A DNA stretch of 64,000 nucleotides, taken from contig JABCZD010000001.1 in assembly GCA_013289855.1 (NCBI GenBank), positions 372,001 to 436,000 of the forward strand. Reading direction: 5' to 3'. The notes beneath the pieces are model-generated. The model had not been told where the DNA came from, made no database searches, and was given only the letters and a program-made list of their open reading frames with translations. Of this stretch, positions 35,302-44,000 are shown piece after piece. Each line of letters begins with the position of its first letter. Position 1 is the first letter of the stretch. Source of the DNA: Acidobacteriota bacterium. Its GTDB lineage: Bacteria > Acidobacteriota > Terriglobia > Acidiferrales > UBA7541. Made by a program: the position numbers and the translations under genes.

Positions 35302-35670
35302 ATGAACGAACAGCATCGTGAAAGTTACACCGATCGCCGGGACGCCGAGTGGTGCCTGCTTACCAGCCTGTGTGCGCCAAATCTTCCGGCGATGCTCCGC
35401 GCCGAATTTTGCGCAAAGCTGCACGCTGATGCTTTCACGGACTTCGCGCACCGAATCGTATTTCAAGAAATCTGCGCCATGAGCAAGGCGGACGGCGCTC
35501 GTTCCGCCGGCGATTTGTGCGAACATCTGCCTTCCCGCGTAACCGCCCGCGGCTTTCCGGACCTGGATTTTTCCGATCTTTTAGCTGGCGATGAACGTCC
35601 CGGCGAAGATCCGCTGACGAGACTAGAGCACGCCTACGAGCGCCTGACGAGTATCAAAGAAAAGCTATAA
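35302..35670 (+). CDS. Small protein resembling the DnaB N-terminal domain
   Basis: The ~122-residue protein has no ATPase motifs. Its N-terminal part (RRDAEWCLLTSLCAPNLPAM ... KLHADAFTDFAHRIVFQEI) fits the helical DnaB-N pattern, in which an E-x-x-x-L-x-S/G-L segment is followed by L-x-x-x-x-F-x-D-x-x-H-R-x-I-F. In replicative helicases this domain mediates ring assembly and primase contact. A stand-alone copy could be a regulator or a degenerate paralogue. Starts at 35284 and 35302 are both possible. It lies 51 bp after the hydrolase gene. Confidence 0.45.
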   Translation: MNEQHRESYTDRRDAEWCLLTSLCAPNLPAMLRAEFCAKLHADAFTDFAHRIVFQEICAMSKADGARSAGDLCEHLPSRVTARGFPDLDFSDLLAGDERPGEDPLTRLEHAYERLTSIKEKL

Positions 35671-35727
35671 TTTCTGATTGAAAGAGACACTTCGTACAGA
35701 TTTGTTTGCTCGGCCGACGCGAGAATC

Positions 35728-35961
35728 TCAGGCGATGCCGTTCTTCCGGCGCTGCGCTCTTCGGCGCTCCGCCGCCCAATCCGCGAACCGCTGCATTCCC
35801 ACGTGGTGCTTCCAAAACAGCGCAAAGAACTTGCCCGCGGTCATCTCCCCAGTTTGCGTTCCCAGGTAGGTTTCAAACCGCCAATTCAGGTAGGGACTTT
35901 TCCACGGCCGCAGCCGGTAGCCGCGAGCCGAAATCCAGTAATAGCGCAGCGAATTCAGCAT
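35728..35961 (-). CDS. Small basic protein, acidobacterial type (77 aa)
   Basis: The protein is rich in aromatic and basic residues: LRYYWISARGYRLRPWKSPY, then WRFETYLG, FFALFWKHHVG and a C-terminal Arg-rich tail. The GYRLRPWxSPYLxWRxET pattern recalls small hypothetical proteins found widely in acidobacteria. It lacks a signal peptide and catalytic motifs. Composition suggests nucleic-acid or membrane-surface binding, but function is unknown. Confidence 0.5.
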   Translation of the reverse strand: MLNSLRYYWISARGYRLRPWKSPYLNWRFETYLGTQTGEMTAGKFFALFWKHHVGMQRFADWAAERRRAQRRKNGIA

Positions 35962-36081
35962 GTAGGTGATGAAACCATGTGCGTAAAATCCAACGCAACC
36001 CTGTCAGGCTTTACTTCAAGCTCTACCACGTCTAGCGAGAACATGTTTGGCGCAAATAATTTTACCTTAACTGGCCGGCGC

Positions 36082-36573
36082 TCAATTCGCCGGCAGCGGC
36101 ACCGACAGATGCTCATGCACCAGCAGCCAACTTGTCCCGTGCTTCTCCCAAATCCCAGTGTACCGAATATCCATTTCCGAGCTCTTTCCATTTTTTTCCG
36201 TAACTGACAGGTGCATCGGCACGGTAGTCCACGCGATCGTTCCGCGGCGCGAAACCCGCAAATCCTGTCCGGCCGTCAGCTTTATGCTGGCCGCGCCCTC
36301 CAAAAACTCCTTCTGCACGCCCAAGTGATATTCATCCCAGCTGTGATATGAAAATGGCGCCAGGTCGTAGAACACCAGACCTGCCGTCTTCTCGTAAAAC
36401 TTCCCCGGTGCCTCGGCGTTTCCGCTGCTCCATGCCGCGCAATAATCGTCCGTCAATTTGCGAAAGGTGGCCTCGTCGCTGGCTTTCTGTTGCGCGCGTG
36501 CTCCAACAAATGTCAGCAGGCCGCCGAAAATTGCCAGCGCCACGTACAGTAACCAGTGTCCGCGTCCTCGCAT
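36082..36573 (-). CDS. Exported DUF4440/SnoaL-like protein
   Basis: The start used is the ATG at 36573 (MRGRGHWLLY); an alternative at 36606 would add 11 residues. A signal or anchor (LLYVALAIFGGLLTFVGARA) precedes an NTF2-like domain: FRKLTDDYCAAWSSGNAE, KTAGLVFYDLAPFSYHSWDEY, IAWTTVPMHLSVTEKNG, TGIWEKHGTSWLLVHEHLSVPL. The closing WLLVHEHxSVP motif is typical of the DUF4440/SnoaL-3 group. These bind small ligands or act as isomerases. Activity is not assignable. Confidence 0.75.
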   Translation of the reverse strand: MRGRGHWLLYVALAIFGGLLTFVGARAQQKASDEATFRKLTDDYCAAWSSGNAEAPGKFYEKTAGLVFYDLAPFSYHSWDEYHLGVQKEFLEGAASIKLTAGQDLRVSRRGTIAWTTVPMHLSVTEKNGKSSEMDIRYTGIWEKHGTSWLLVHEHLSVPLPAN

Positions 36574-36606
36574 AGGTACACCTACACCCTCACCACTCGC
36601 TGCCAT

Positions 36607-36970
36607 GCTAGCCCTCCAGGACTCGCAGATCGCCGCTAACTTGTCGAACGCACCGCTTTATCTTGTGCGCCTACCCTAGTGCGAATCACGAATTTTTGCA
36701 ACCTCGCCGGGTGACACGAACACCCTTGCCTTTGGTGGCGCGATGCATGGGTATATGTATATCAAAGATCGCCCGGGCCTTTCGTTGCTCAGGGTCAACA
36801 AGAGCGCCTCTGCGACTCGACCCTGTCGCGCGAATCCGTCCACCTGCCGCCAACCGCCGTTCGCCGGTAAAACCCGTGCGCTCGCCGAATCCCACGTGAG
36901 CCGTCGCCAGGCGTCCGCTACTCTGGCTGTGGGCAAAGCAATCCGCCCAAAGTTATCGCGAGAAAACACT
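36607..36970. other. Intergenic region upstream of the LiaF-type operon
   Basis: No supported gene. An open frame from 36743 joins the downstream membrane-protein gene but is Arg/Pro/Ala-rich and lacks a ribosome-binding site. The promoter of the four-gene signalling operon presumably lies here. Confidence 0.4.
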
Positions 36971-37348
36971 ATGACGCCTCTAGAAAACAAATCGCACTCC
37001 CTAAACAACAGTTTTGGCACCGGCTTGCTGCTCTTCGGAGCCACGCTTTCGTATCTGCGCATCGAGAACATCACGCAACACATCGCCAACACCGTCGCGG
37101 CCTATGGCTCCGAAGCGCTAGGATTGTTCCCTGCCATGGGACTGGCCGCGGCTCGCATCTTCCAGGAGTTGACCTTGAATCCTGCATCCGCGCTCTCCGC
37201 CTTTCTCCAGTTCTTGCTATCATTCTGGCCCGTGGCCATCATCTTTCTTGGAGCCTTGCTCCTGCGCAAAAGCATTTTCCCCATTGTGTCCCTACCCGTC
37301 TTCGCCGAGCAGGAATCGGACTCACGGCCGCAACCGGTGCGCGAATGA
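36971..37348 (+). CDS. Small membrane protein preceding the LiaF-like gene
   Basis: The ATG at 36971 gives a 125-residue product (MTPLENKSHS). It has a first hydrophobic stretch (GTGLLLFGATLSYLRIENIT), an amphipathic region and a C-terminal membrane helix (LLSFWPVAIIFLGALLLRK) followed by a polar tail. Its stop overlaps the start of the LiaF-like gene by 4 bases (ATGA), indicating coupled translation. It has no recognised family. Position suggests a membrane sensor or accessory subunit. Confidence 0.65.
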   Translation: MTPLENKSHSLNNSFGTGLLLFGATLSYLRIENITQHIANTVAAYGSEALGLFPAMGLAAARIFQELTLNPASALSAFLQFLLSFWPVAIIFLGALLLRKSIFPIVSLPVFAEQESDSRPQPVRE

Positions 37349-38061
37349 CGGTCCGGGCCAATCGCGACGTGCAGGGCGGCCTCATCGGGGGCGCGGTAGT
37401 TATTGTGATTGGCCTGGCTTTTCTCCTGGACAACCTGGGAATAATTTCCGTCAGTCACCTGATTCATTTCTGGCCGATGATCATGGTGGTAGCGGGGCTC
37501 GCGGCGCTAACCACACAACAAGGCCGTGTCAAAGGTGTGGTTCTAATCGTACTTGGCGCGATCTTCGAACTCGACGCTCTCGGCATTGCGCACTTTCGCT
37601 GGAGTTCCCTCTGGCCTCTGGCCCTGATCGGCGCTGGCCTAGCAGTTATGTGGACCACCCTGGAAGCCCGCCGGATTCCTCCGAACGCCGATCGACGTAA
37701 CACCCTCAACGAATTTGCGCTCTTCGGCGGCGTCGAACGCCGCATCACTTCTTTGGATTTCAAGGGCGGCGCGATCACCGCGATCTTCGGCGGCATCGAA
37801 ATTGATCTGCGGCAGGCCGGCATGACCGAAGACACCGTCGAACTCACCATCAATGCTGTTTTTGGCGGGTGCGAAATCCGCGTTCCCGAAGCGTGGGAGG
37901 TCGTCGGCTACGGTCAGGGAATTTTCGGCGGCTATGTCGACAGCACCAAGCCGTGCGACTTTCAGGCCGAGGCGCTTACCGGAACAGTTGCCGGAAGCAC
38001 GCGCAAAGCTCTGATCCTTCGCGGCGTTGCCCTCTTTGGCGGCGTGGAAATCAAGAACTGA
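37345..38061 (+). CDS. LiaF-like membrane protein
   Basis: The 238-residue protein has a four-helix N-terminal membrane region (DUF5668-like: GGAVVIVIGLAFLLDNLG, FWPMIMVVAGLAAL, GVVLIVLGAIFELDALG, LWPLALIGAGLAVMW). A soluble C-terminal beta-helix follows, with repeating GG-x-E/I strands: FALFGGVERRITS, AIFGGIEIDLRQA, AVFGGCEIRVP, ALFGGVEIKN. This layout matches LiaF and related cell-envelope stress proteins, which in Firmicutes inhibit the LiaS kinase. It is followed by a LytS-type kinase after seven bases. Confidence 0.85.
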   Translation: MTVRANRDVQGGLIGGAVVIVIGLAFLLDNLGIISVSHLIHFWPMIMVVAGLAALTTQQGRVKGVVLIVLGAIFELDALGIAHFRWSSLWPLALIGAGLAVMWTTLEARRIPPNADRRNTLNEFALFGGVERRITSLDFKGGAITAIFGGIEIDLRQAGMTEDTVELTINAVFGGCEIRVPEAWEVVGYGQGIFGGYVDSTKPCDFQAEALTGTVAGSTRKALILRGVALFGGVEIKN

Positions 38062-38068
38062 CTTGCCC

Positions 38069-39172
38069 ATGCAGCCGCTTCTAGTTCGCAGCCATCGCTT
38101 GAGCATTTACGCAGTAGCGTGGGTTCCTATCGGCGTATTCGTCGCGTATCTCTTGCACGCCAGCGCGCACCTCAGCTGGAGCGACGCTCTCGCCATTGCC
38201 CTGCCGCTCTGCCTGGTCTACCAATTCATGTGCCTCTCGGCTTGGTACTCCTGCAAGAGCGCGCCGCTCGAACGCACCGATACGCTCCGTCTGGTGCTCA
38301 CGCACGCCAGCGCCGCCGCGTTAGTAAGTCTTTTGTGGATCGAACTTGGCCGAGTAGTCGCCTTCGGCTTGTCGCGTCTCGCCACCTTCAGCGACCTCAG
38401 TTCGCTTTACGCCACTGCGCTACCCGTTCTGTTTGGCGCAGGCTTCTTGCTGTATCTGTTGGCCGTGGCATACTGCTACATCGTCTTGGCGCTGGAAGCG
38501 TCGCGTGAGGCGCAAGCCCGCGTGATGCAAAGCACCGTTTTTGCGCGCGACGCCGAACTCAAAGCTCTGAAAGCCCAAGTCAATCCGCATTTCTTGTTCA
38601 ACAGCCTCAACTCTATCAGCGCCCTGACCAGCATCGACCCCGCCAAAGCTCGCGAAATGTGCATTCTGCTCGCGGAATTTCTTCGCATGACGCTTGGCCT
38701 GGGAGAAAAATCCAGCATCCCGCTGGGCGACGAACTTCACCTGCTGGAGCATTTCCTGGCCATCGAAAAAGTTCGCTTCGGGTCACGCCTGGATATGCGC
38801 GAAGATATTCAAGAGCAGTGCAAAACCGCGCTCATCCCCGCGCTGCTCTTGCAGCCGCTGGTCGAAAACGCGATTACGCATGGCATCGCGAATCTGCTCG
38901 ACGGCGGCACGGTCAGCCTCACGGCGCGCAGCACTGGCGAGCGTCTCACCATTCTTGTGGAGAATACTTGTGACCTCGACGCCACGCTAATCCGTAGCGG
39001 CGGACGCGGGCTTGCCAATGTACGCGCCCGTCTCGAAGCGCGTTACGGCAAAGAGGCCGACATGCGCGTCACCGCCGACGCCGGCACCTTCAAGGTTCAA
39101 CTATCATTGCCAATGGAAACCGCAATGGCCACCGCGCCCGGCGAAGCCCTCGAAGAGGAGCAAGCTCGATGA
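38069..39172 (+). CDS. LytS-family sensor histidine kinase
   Basis: The ATG at 38069 gives 367 residues. The first ~140 contain four membrane helices. After a short coiled linker comes the His_kinase domain (PF06580 type): LKALKAQVNPHFLFNSLNSI, with phospho-acceptor His174, then the ATPase region with LLQPLVENAITHG (N-box) and RGLANVRARL (G-box). Partners are the LytTR regulator, whose start overlaps this stop by 4 bases, and the LiaF-like gene upstream. The kinase probably senses an envelope signal, with LiaF-like protein as modulator (inference). Confidence 0.9.
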   Translation: MQPLLVRSHRLSIYAVAWVPIGVFVAYLLHASAHLSWSDALAIALPLCLVYQFMCLSAWYSCKSAPLERTDTLRLVLTHASAAALVSLLWIELGRVVAFGLSRLATFSDLSSLYATALPVLFGAGFLLYLLAVAYCYIVLALEASREAQARVMQSTVFARDAELKALKAQVNPHFLFNSLNSISALTSIDPAKAREMCILLAEFLRMTLGLGEKSSIPLGDELHLLEHFLAIEKVRFGSRLDMREDIQEQCKTALIPALLLQPLVENAITHGIANLLDGGTVSLTARSTGERLTILVENTCDLDATLIRSGGRGLANVRARLEARYGKEADMRVTADAGTFKVQLSLPMETAMATAPGEALEEEQAR

Positions 39173-39960
39173 GCGAGACGAACTCCACGGGATCAACGGG
39201 CAAACCCATCGGAGCCATCATCGTCGACGATGAGCAGCTGGCGCGCCACGCGGTGCGTCAGCTGCTCGACGCGCATCCCGAAATTGCCGTCCTCGCGGAA
39301 TGCGCCAACGGCATCGAAGCCGTCAAAGCCGTCGCCGAACACCTGCCATCGCTAATTTTTCTGGACGTGCAAATGCCCAAGCTCACCGGCTTCGACGTCC
39401 TGGAACTCATCAACACCGACGCCGCCGTAATCTTCACCACGGCCTTCGACCAATACGCCATGCGCGCCTTTGAAGTCCACGCCGTCGATTATCTTCTAAA
39501 ACCCATCGGCCGCGAGCGCTTTGAAACCGCGCTGGATCATGCCAAGACCCGCATCGGCAAAAAATCTCCCAACCCGCGCGCCGAAGATTTGGCCGCCGCC
39601 GCGCGCCCGCCGCAAGAATTCCTCGAACGCGCCGTGGTAAAAGACGGAACCCGCGTGACCATCATCCCGATTGCAAAATTAGATTATGTGGAGGCGCAAG
39701 ACGACTATGTAGCGTTAGCCAGCGCGGGAAAGAAACACTTGAAACAACAAACCATCGCCAGCCTGGAGGCTTGCCTGGACCCAAAATCCTTCGTCCGCAT
39801 ACACCGCTCGTACATCGTAAATCTCGAACGCGTTACGCGCATCGAGCCGTACGCCAAAGACAGCAAAATAGCCATTCTATCCGATGGAACTCGCCTGCCA
39901 GTAAGCCGCAGCGGCTACGCGAAGTTGCAGGAACTACTCGACCAACGCCCCGAACCCTAG
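39169..39960 (+). CDS. LytTR-family response regulator
   Basis: The 263-residue protein has a receiver domain (residues ~12-130): acidic pair in VDDEQ, phospho-Asp66 in FLDVQMP, Thr in FTTAFD and Lys in YLLKPIG. A C-terminal LytTR DNA-binding domain (~residues 150-255) follows: LDYVEAQDDYVAL, LDPKSFVRIHRSYIVNL, LPVSRSGYAKL. The regulator is translationally coupled to the kinase. Targets are unknown, though autoregulation of the operon is likely. Confidence 0.92.
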   Translation: MSETNSTGSTGKPIGAIIVDDEQLARHAVRQLLDAHPEIAVLAECANGIEAVKAVAEHLPSLIFLDVQMPKLTGFDVLELINTDAAVIFTTAFDQYAMRAFEVHAVDYLLKPIGRERFETALDHAKTRIGKKSPNPRAEDLAAAARPPQEFLERAVVKDGTRVTIIPIAKLDYVEAQDDYVALASAGKKHLKQQTIASLEACLDPKSFVRIHRSYIVNLERVTRIEPYAKDSKIAILSDGTRLPVSRSGYAKLQELLDQRPEP

Positions 39961-39977
39961 CCGCGCCGGGACCACAA

Positions 39978-40880
39978 TTACTTTGCCGGAGGGTTGGGAT
40001 AGAATACGCCAGCTAAGAATGCGTTTTCTTTCGCCTGCGCGCCCGCAACCATCGCCGGATCGGGATCGAAAGGACCGTTCTCCTGTGCCCTTTGGTTCAG
40101 ATTGCGCGTCAGCAAGTGCCCCACGCCGGCATAGACGAGAATTTGGTAATTCCCGCCAAACTCCTTAGCGCGCACGTAAAACTGCCGAACGCCAACCAAT
40201 GGAGTCACGCTATCCTCGGCTCCCTCGACGATGATCATGGGCGGCAGCGGGCCGGCTACATTGTCCGCAGGGGAGATTTCCTTCACCGCGGCGCGGGAAC
40301 CCAGCAGTGTCTGCGGCCAATGATCGTTGGCGATCGAAACGGCGGGCGAGAGCAGAATCAGCGCATCAGGCACGGCGCTGATTTTGCTTTCTTCCTCATG
40401 CGGAAAAACCGCCAAGGAGGCCGCCAGATGCCCTCCGGCAGAAATCCCGTAGACCGCGATGCGATGAGGATCTACCGCTAGTTCCACGGCGTGCTGGCGC
40501 ACCCAACGAATTAAATCTCGCGCGTCCGCCATGGATTCGAGAGGCGTAATATTTTTTTGATCTGACAGCCGGTATTCCCCGGCAATCGCAACCAACCCTA
40601 GTGCCGCAAACCGCTTGGCGTCGTCATAACACCATTCCACACTGCCAGTGTTCCAGCCGCCGCCATGAAGCAGCATGATCGCGGGATGTAATTTTTCGCC
40701 GGTGTCGGCGGAAGGCATGAACACATGCGCCTTCAGTTCGGCGGTACCGACAGTTTTATACGTGTGAATGCTGGTGGGGTGCACGCCAGACTGTTGCGCG
40801 TTGGCAACCGGCGGCAATATTGCGAAGAAGCACAGCACTGCGACCAAGGCACGTTGCCGAGTCAATTCACGTACCCCCAT
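39978..40880 (-). CDS. Exported alpha/beta-hydrolase (esterase/BD-FAE type)
   Basis: The 300-residue protein has a signal peptide (VAVLCFFAILPPVANAQQ). It then shows the esterase/lipase fold: HPAIMLLHGGGWNTG (oxyanion hole), IAVYGISAGGHLAASLA (nucleophile Ser in GISAGG), VEGAEDSVTPL (Asp), and VGHLLTRN (His). Such enzymes hydrolyse carboxyl esters, including acetylated sugars or ferulates. It converges on the LytTR gene and is followed by the DtxR gene upstream on the same strand. Confidence 0.85.
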   Translation of the reverse strand: MGVRELTRQRALVAVLCFFAILPPVANAQQSGVHPTSIHTYKTVGTAELKAHVFMPSADTGEKLHPAIMLLHGGGWNTGSVEWCYDDAKRFAALGLVAIAGEYRLSDQKNITPLESMADARDLIRWVRQHAVELAVDPHRIAVYGISAGGHLAASLAVFPHEEESKISAVPDALILLSPAVSIANDHWPQTLLGSRAAVKEISPADNVAGPLPPMIIVEGAEDSVTPLVGVRQFYVRAKEFGGNYQILVYAGVGHLLTRNLNQRAQENGPFDPDPAMVAGAQAKENAFLAGVFYPNPPAK

Positions 40881-40919
40881 TTGCGCAGATCGTGGTCAAA
40901 TTTCTAGTTTAAAGACCTT

Positions 40920-41588
40920 TTACTTGGCCGAGCGCCGAACCCATATCCTGCTGGTCGCCGGCTTCCCCAAATGCATCAACTTCCCCGCCGCGCGCAATGT
41001 CATGGTCTCATCATACTCACGATTCAAAATCTCAAGCGTAGTAGCCGGCCGCAAGCGCAGGCCTTCTAAAAATTCCAGGAACTGCGCATCCTTCTCGTAC
41101 ACGCAAACAATCTCGGCTTTTTCCGCCGCGCGCAAATCCGCCAACAGCACCGCGCCGCTGCGCCGCAATTTCGCAATTCCGCCGCGCATGGGCACGCCAT
41201 GCGGACAGGTTTTCTGGCTGCCGAAACGTTTCAACAAAAGCGCCTCGACTTCCGGCGAAATAGCGTGCTCCAGCCTCTCGGCTTCGTCGTGAGCCTTGGC
41301 CCAGGACAGCCCGATTACTTCCGTCAGCAACATTTCCGCCAGTTGATGCCGCAGCGCCAGGCGTTGCGCCACTGCGCGGCCTTTCGCCGTCAGCGCGATG
41401 CCGCCATCGCGCCCCACGCGCACGTGCCCATCGCGCGTCATGCGCTTTAGCGCGGCGGTTACCGCGGGTGGAGTCACGTTCAACTCTTCTGCCAGCCGCG
41501 CGCTGATCGGCACGTGGTCTTCCTCAAGCATTTCCCAGATAGCCTTCAAATAATCTTCCTGGGACACGCTGGTTTTATCGCGCTTCAA
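40920..41588 (-). CDS. DtxR/MntR-family metal-dependent regulator
   Basis: The 222-residue protein begins at a TTG with GAGGAG five to six bases upstream. It has a winged helix (SARLAEELNVTPPAVTAALKRMTRDGHV), the dimerisation/metal domain with HDEAERLEHAIS and CPHGVPM as likely metal ligands, and a C-terminal FeoA/SH3-like region (LRLRPATTLEILNREYDE). It likely represses iron or manganese uptake genes when metal-loaded. No metal transporter is adjacent, so its targets lie elsewhere. Confidence 0.9.
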   Translation of the reverse strand: MKRDKTSVSQEDYLKAIWEMLEEDHVPISARLAEELNVTPPAVTAALKRMTRDGHVRVGRDGGIALTAKGRAVAQRLALRHQLAEMLLTEVIGLSWAKAHDEAERLEHAISPEVEALLLKRFGSQKTCPHGVPMRGGIAKLRRSGAVLLADLRAAEKAEIVCVYEKDAQFLEFLEGLRLRPATTLEILNREYDETMTLRAAGKLMHLGKPATSRIWVRRSAK

Positions 41589-41631
41589 TCCATCTCCTCA
41601 AAAAAACACCGCAGATCTCGCCTAAATCTTT

Positions 41632-41655
41632 GTAGGGGCACGGCATGCTGCGCCC
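41632..41655. repeat. Dispersed GC-rich palindrome, degraded copy
   Basis: GTAGGGGCACGGCATGCTGC then GCCC: inverted orientation relative to 22614-22656, with one arm mutated. It lies between the DtxR gene and pdxT. Confidence 0.6.
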
Positions 41656-41673
41656 TTGGCCCAGGCATCCAGC

Positions 41674-42321
41674 TTACGATGCTTTCGGCTCCAGAACTTC
41701 GTTCGACGACTTATCGCCAATTGCAGTAGATCTCTTCCCCGCATTTCTCTCGGTACCATCGCCAAGCATCTTCAAAAAATGCTCGTGCACCGTGGTATCC
41801 GTAGTCAGTTCCGGATGAAACGTAGCCGCCAAAATATTTCCATCCTGCACCAAAGCTGGCTTCCCAGCATACTGCGCCAACGTTTCCGCGCCATCACCAA
41901 CGCGTTCGATGATTGGTGCGCGAATAAAAACCATCTCCAGCGGTTCATCCGACAGCTTCGAATCCCCAAAAAAAATATCGCTAGCCACCTGCCGCCCATA
42001 CCCATTGCGGAACACGGTCATATCTAAGAGCCCAAGCGAATCCTGAGCTGGATGCAAAACCTTGGTGGCCAGAAGAATCGCTCCGGCGCAAGTTCCGAAC
42101 ACGCCGCGCCCCTCCGCAGCAAACTTCTTAATCGCTTCGTAAAGGCCCTCTTCCTGCAAAAATTGCAACTGCGTAGTGCTCTCACCTCCGGGCAAGATCA
42201 ATCCTGCGCACCCGCTCAGGTCCGCAGCCGTCCGCACCTCGACGGGCTCCGCGCCCAGCCGCCGCAACATGTCCGCGTGCGCCGCAAAATCTCCCTGCAC
42301 CGCAAGTATCCCAATCTTCAA
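41674..42321 (-). CDS. pdxT: Pyridoxal 5'-phosphate synthase glutaminase subunit
   Basis: No suitable ATG exists. The best start is the TTG at 42321 (LKIGILAVQGDFAAH) with GGAG five bases before it. The 215-residue protein has the class I glutaminase triad: Cys78 in GTCAGAILLA, and His169 and Glu171 in TFHPEL. LPGGEST is the oxyanion-strand motif. It releases ammonia from glutamine for PdxS. It carries a ~25-residue C-terminal tail beyond the usual ~190 residues. A dispersed palindrome sits in the 83-bp gap behind pdxS. Confidence 0.92.
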   Translation of the reverse strand: MKIGILAVQGDFAAHADMLRRLGAEPVEVRTAADLSGCAGLILPGGESTTQLQFLQEEGLYEAIKKFAAEGRGVFGTCAGAILLATKVLHPAQDSLGLLDMTVFRNGYGRQVASDIFFGDSKLSDEPLEMVFIRAPIIERVGDGAETLAQYAGKPALVQDGNILAATFHPELTTDTTVHEHFLKMLGDGTERNAGKRSTAIGDKSSNEVLEPKAS

Positions 42322-42348
42322 AATTCGCTCCAAATCAAAACTTTCCCT

Positions 42349-42374
42349 TAGGCGCACGGCATGCCGTGCCCGTT
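42349..42374. repeat. Dispersed GC-rich palindrome inside the pdxS-pdxT gap
   Basis: TAGGCGCACGGCATGCCGTG then CCCGTT: a hairpin of the same family as 22614-22656. Its location within an operon could affect pdxT expression relative to pdxS. Confidence 0.7.
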
Positions 42375-42404
42375 TTCTTTCAGGCGCGCCGCGCACGCAA
42401 CGCC

Positions 42405-43331
42405 CTACCACCCGCGCGTCGACAACATATCCTTCTGATCCATCTGCCGAATATCCAACCCCGGCATAGCCTCGCCCAACTCCTCGCAAGCCTCCAGCAC
42501 CGCCGCGGCATCGGCAAAATGCGTCGTGGCCTTCACCACGGCCTTGGCGCGGGCCTCCGGATCGCTGGACTTGAATATCCCCGACCCCACAAACACCGCC
42601 TCCGCGCCCAGCGACCGCACCAACGCCGCATCCGCCGGTGTAGCGATCCCGCCCGCGGAAAAATTCGGCACCGGCAATTTCCCAGTCTTCGCCACTTCGC
42701 GAATCAATTCGAGCGGCGCGCCTAACTCCTTAGCCTCGCGCATCAACTCGTCATCGCGCATGGTGGTCAACTTTTTCATTTGCGAAACGATCGTGCGCAT
42801 GTGCCGCACCGCCTCAACCACGTTGCCCGACCCGGCCTCACCCTTGGTGCGAATCATCGCTGCGCCCTCACCCACGCGCCGCAAAGCCTCGCCGAGATTG
42901 CGCGCGCCGCAAACAAACGGCACGCGATAGTCATGCTTCCAAATATGATTCTCTTCGTCCGCCGGCGTGAGCACTTCGCTCTCATCAATAAAATCCACTT
43001 CCAGCGCCTGCAAAACTTCGGCTTCAGAGAAATGTCCAATGCGCACCTTGGCCATCACCGGGATGGTAACAGTGGCCATGATTTCGCGAATCACTTTGAT
43101 CGACGCCATCCGCGCCACGCCGCCCTCTTTGCGAATGTCCGAAGGCACGCGCTCCAGCGCCATCACCGCGCACGCCCCAGCCTTCTCCGCAATCTCCGCC
43201 TGCGCCGCATTCGTGACGTCCATGATCACGCCGCCCTTCAGCATCTCCGCCAGGCCAACCTTCACGCGCCACTCGTTCGATCCTTTGTTCCCATTCTTCG
43301 CCGCGTTGCCGTTCACTTTATTGCCGTCCAT
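42405..43331 (-). CDS. pdxS: Pyridoxal 5'-phosphate synthase lyase subunit
   Basis: The 308-residue TIM barrel is highly conserved: [75 protein letters not shown], and [16 protein letters not shown]. It makes PLP from ribose 5-phosphate, glyceraldehyde 3-phosphate and PdxT-derived ammonia. The ATG has GGAG upstream. It is co-directional with the thioesterase and MocR-type regulator upstream and pdxT downstream. Confidence 0.97.
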   Translation of the reverse strand: MDGNKVNGNAAKNGNKGSNEWRVKVGLAEMLKGGVIMDVTNAAQAEIAEKAGACAVMALERVPSDIRKEGGVARMASIKVIREIMATVTIPVMAKVRIGHFSEAEVLQALEVDFIDESEVLTPADEENHIWKHDYRVPFVCGARNLGEALRRVGEGAAMIRTKGEAGSGNVVEAVRHMRTIVSQMKKLTTMRDDELMREAKELGAPLELIREVAKTGKLPVPNFSAGGIATPADAALVRSLGAEAVFVGSGIFKSSDPEARAKAVVKATTHFADAAAVLEACEELGEAMPGLDIRQMDQKDMLSTRGW

Positions 43332-43502
43332 AAGTCATCTCCAGTCGTCTTAATCCTTTGGATCTTGTTGCCAACCTTGCTCCGTATAGCTCCTGCCGCG
43401 CTCTTGCTTTTGCTCGCCACTCGTCACTAGCCACTCGCCACTTCTTCCTTCGTAAAATAATTCCTTAGCACTAGCAAACCACCCCAACAATGCAACCTGC
43501 CT

Positions 43503-43985
43503 TCAACCCACCTTCTCTTTCGTACCCAACACCACAAACCGCGCCCGCCCTCGCGCCAAAACCTGCCCCGCCACATCCCGAATCTCGCACATGTGAAACA
43601 AATTCCGTCCCCGCTGCGCCGTCTCAAACGCCTCCACCACAATTTCCTGGTCCACCCGGATCGGCCGCAAATAATCGATGGTCATGTCCGCCGTGACCGC
43701 CTGCGCCGCGCGAAACCGGCAAACTTTCCCCATCGCTTCATCCAGCAGCATGGCAATAATCCCGCCATGCAGCATGCCCGCGCCGCCCTGATACCGTTCG
43801 CCCAGCACGAACCGTCCCATAATCCGCCGATTCACATTGTCCTGCTCAAACGTCAACAGCATCCCCGCATCCGCCGCACCGCCGCAGCCAAAACATTTAT
43901 TCTCCGCGTTCGGCGTCAACGTAATCGTGTCACTAACCCGTGTCCCTGTCTCGCTCACGTATTCTCCCAGCAGTTCCTCACTCAC
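43503..43985 (-). CDS. PaaI-family acyl-CoA thioesterase (hotdog fold)
   Basis: The 160-residue protein shows a hotdog fold: CFGCGGAADAGM, YQGGAGMLHGGIIAMLLDEAMG (the central helix with HGG and the catalytic acidic residue Asp/Glu), and TADMTIDYLRPIRVDQEIVV. GTG start with AAGGAA close by. It lies between the MocR-like gene (15 bp away) and pdxS. Substrate unknown; members hydrolyse aromatic or medium-chain acyl-CoA. Confidence 0.85.
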   Translation of the reverse strand: MSEELLGEYVSETGTRVSDTITLTPNAENKCFGCGGAADAGMLLTFEQDNVNRRIMGRFVLGERYQGGAGMLHGGIIAMLLDEAMGKVCRFRAAQAVTADMTIDYLRPIRVDQEIVVEAFETAQRGRNLFHMCEIRDVAGQVLARGRARFVVLGTKEKVG

Positions 43986-44000
43986 TTCCTTATCTTCTTC

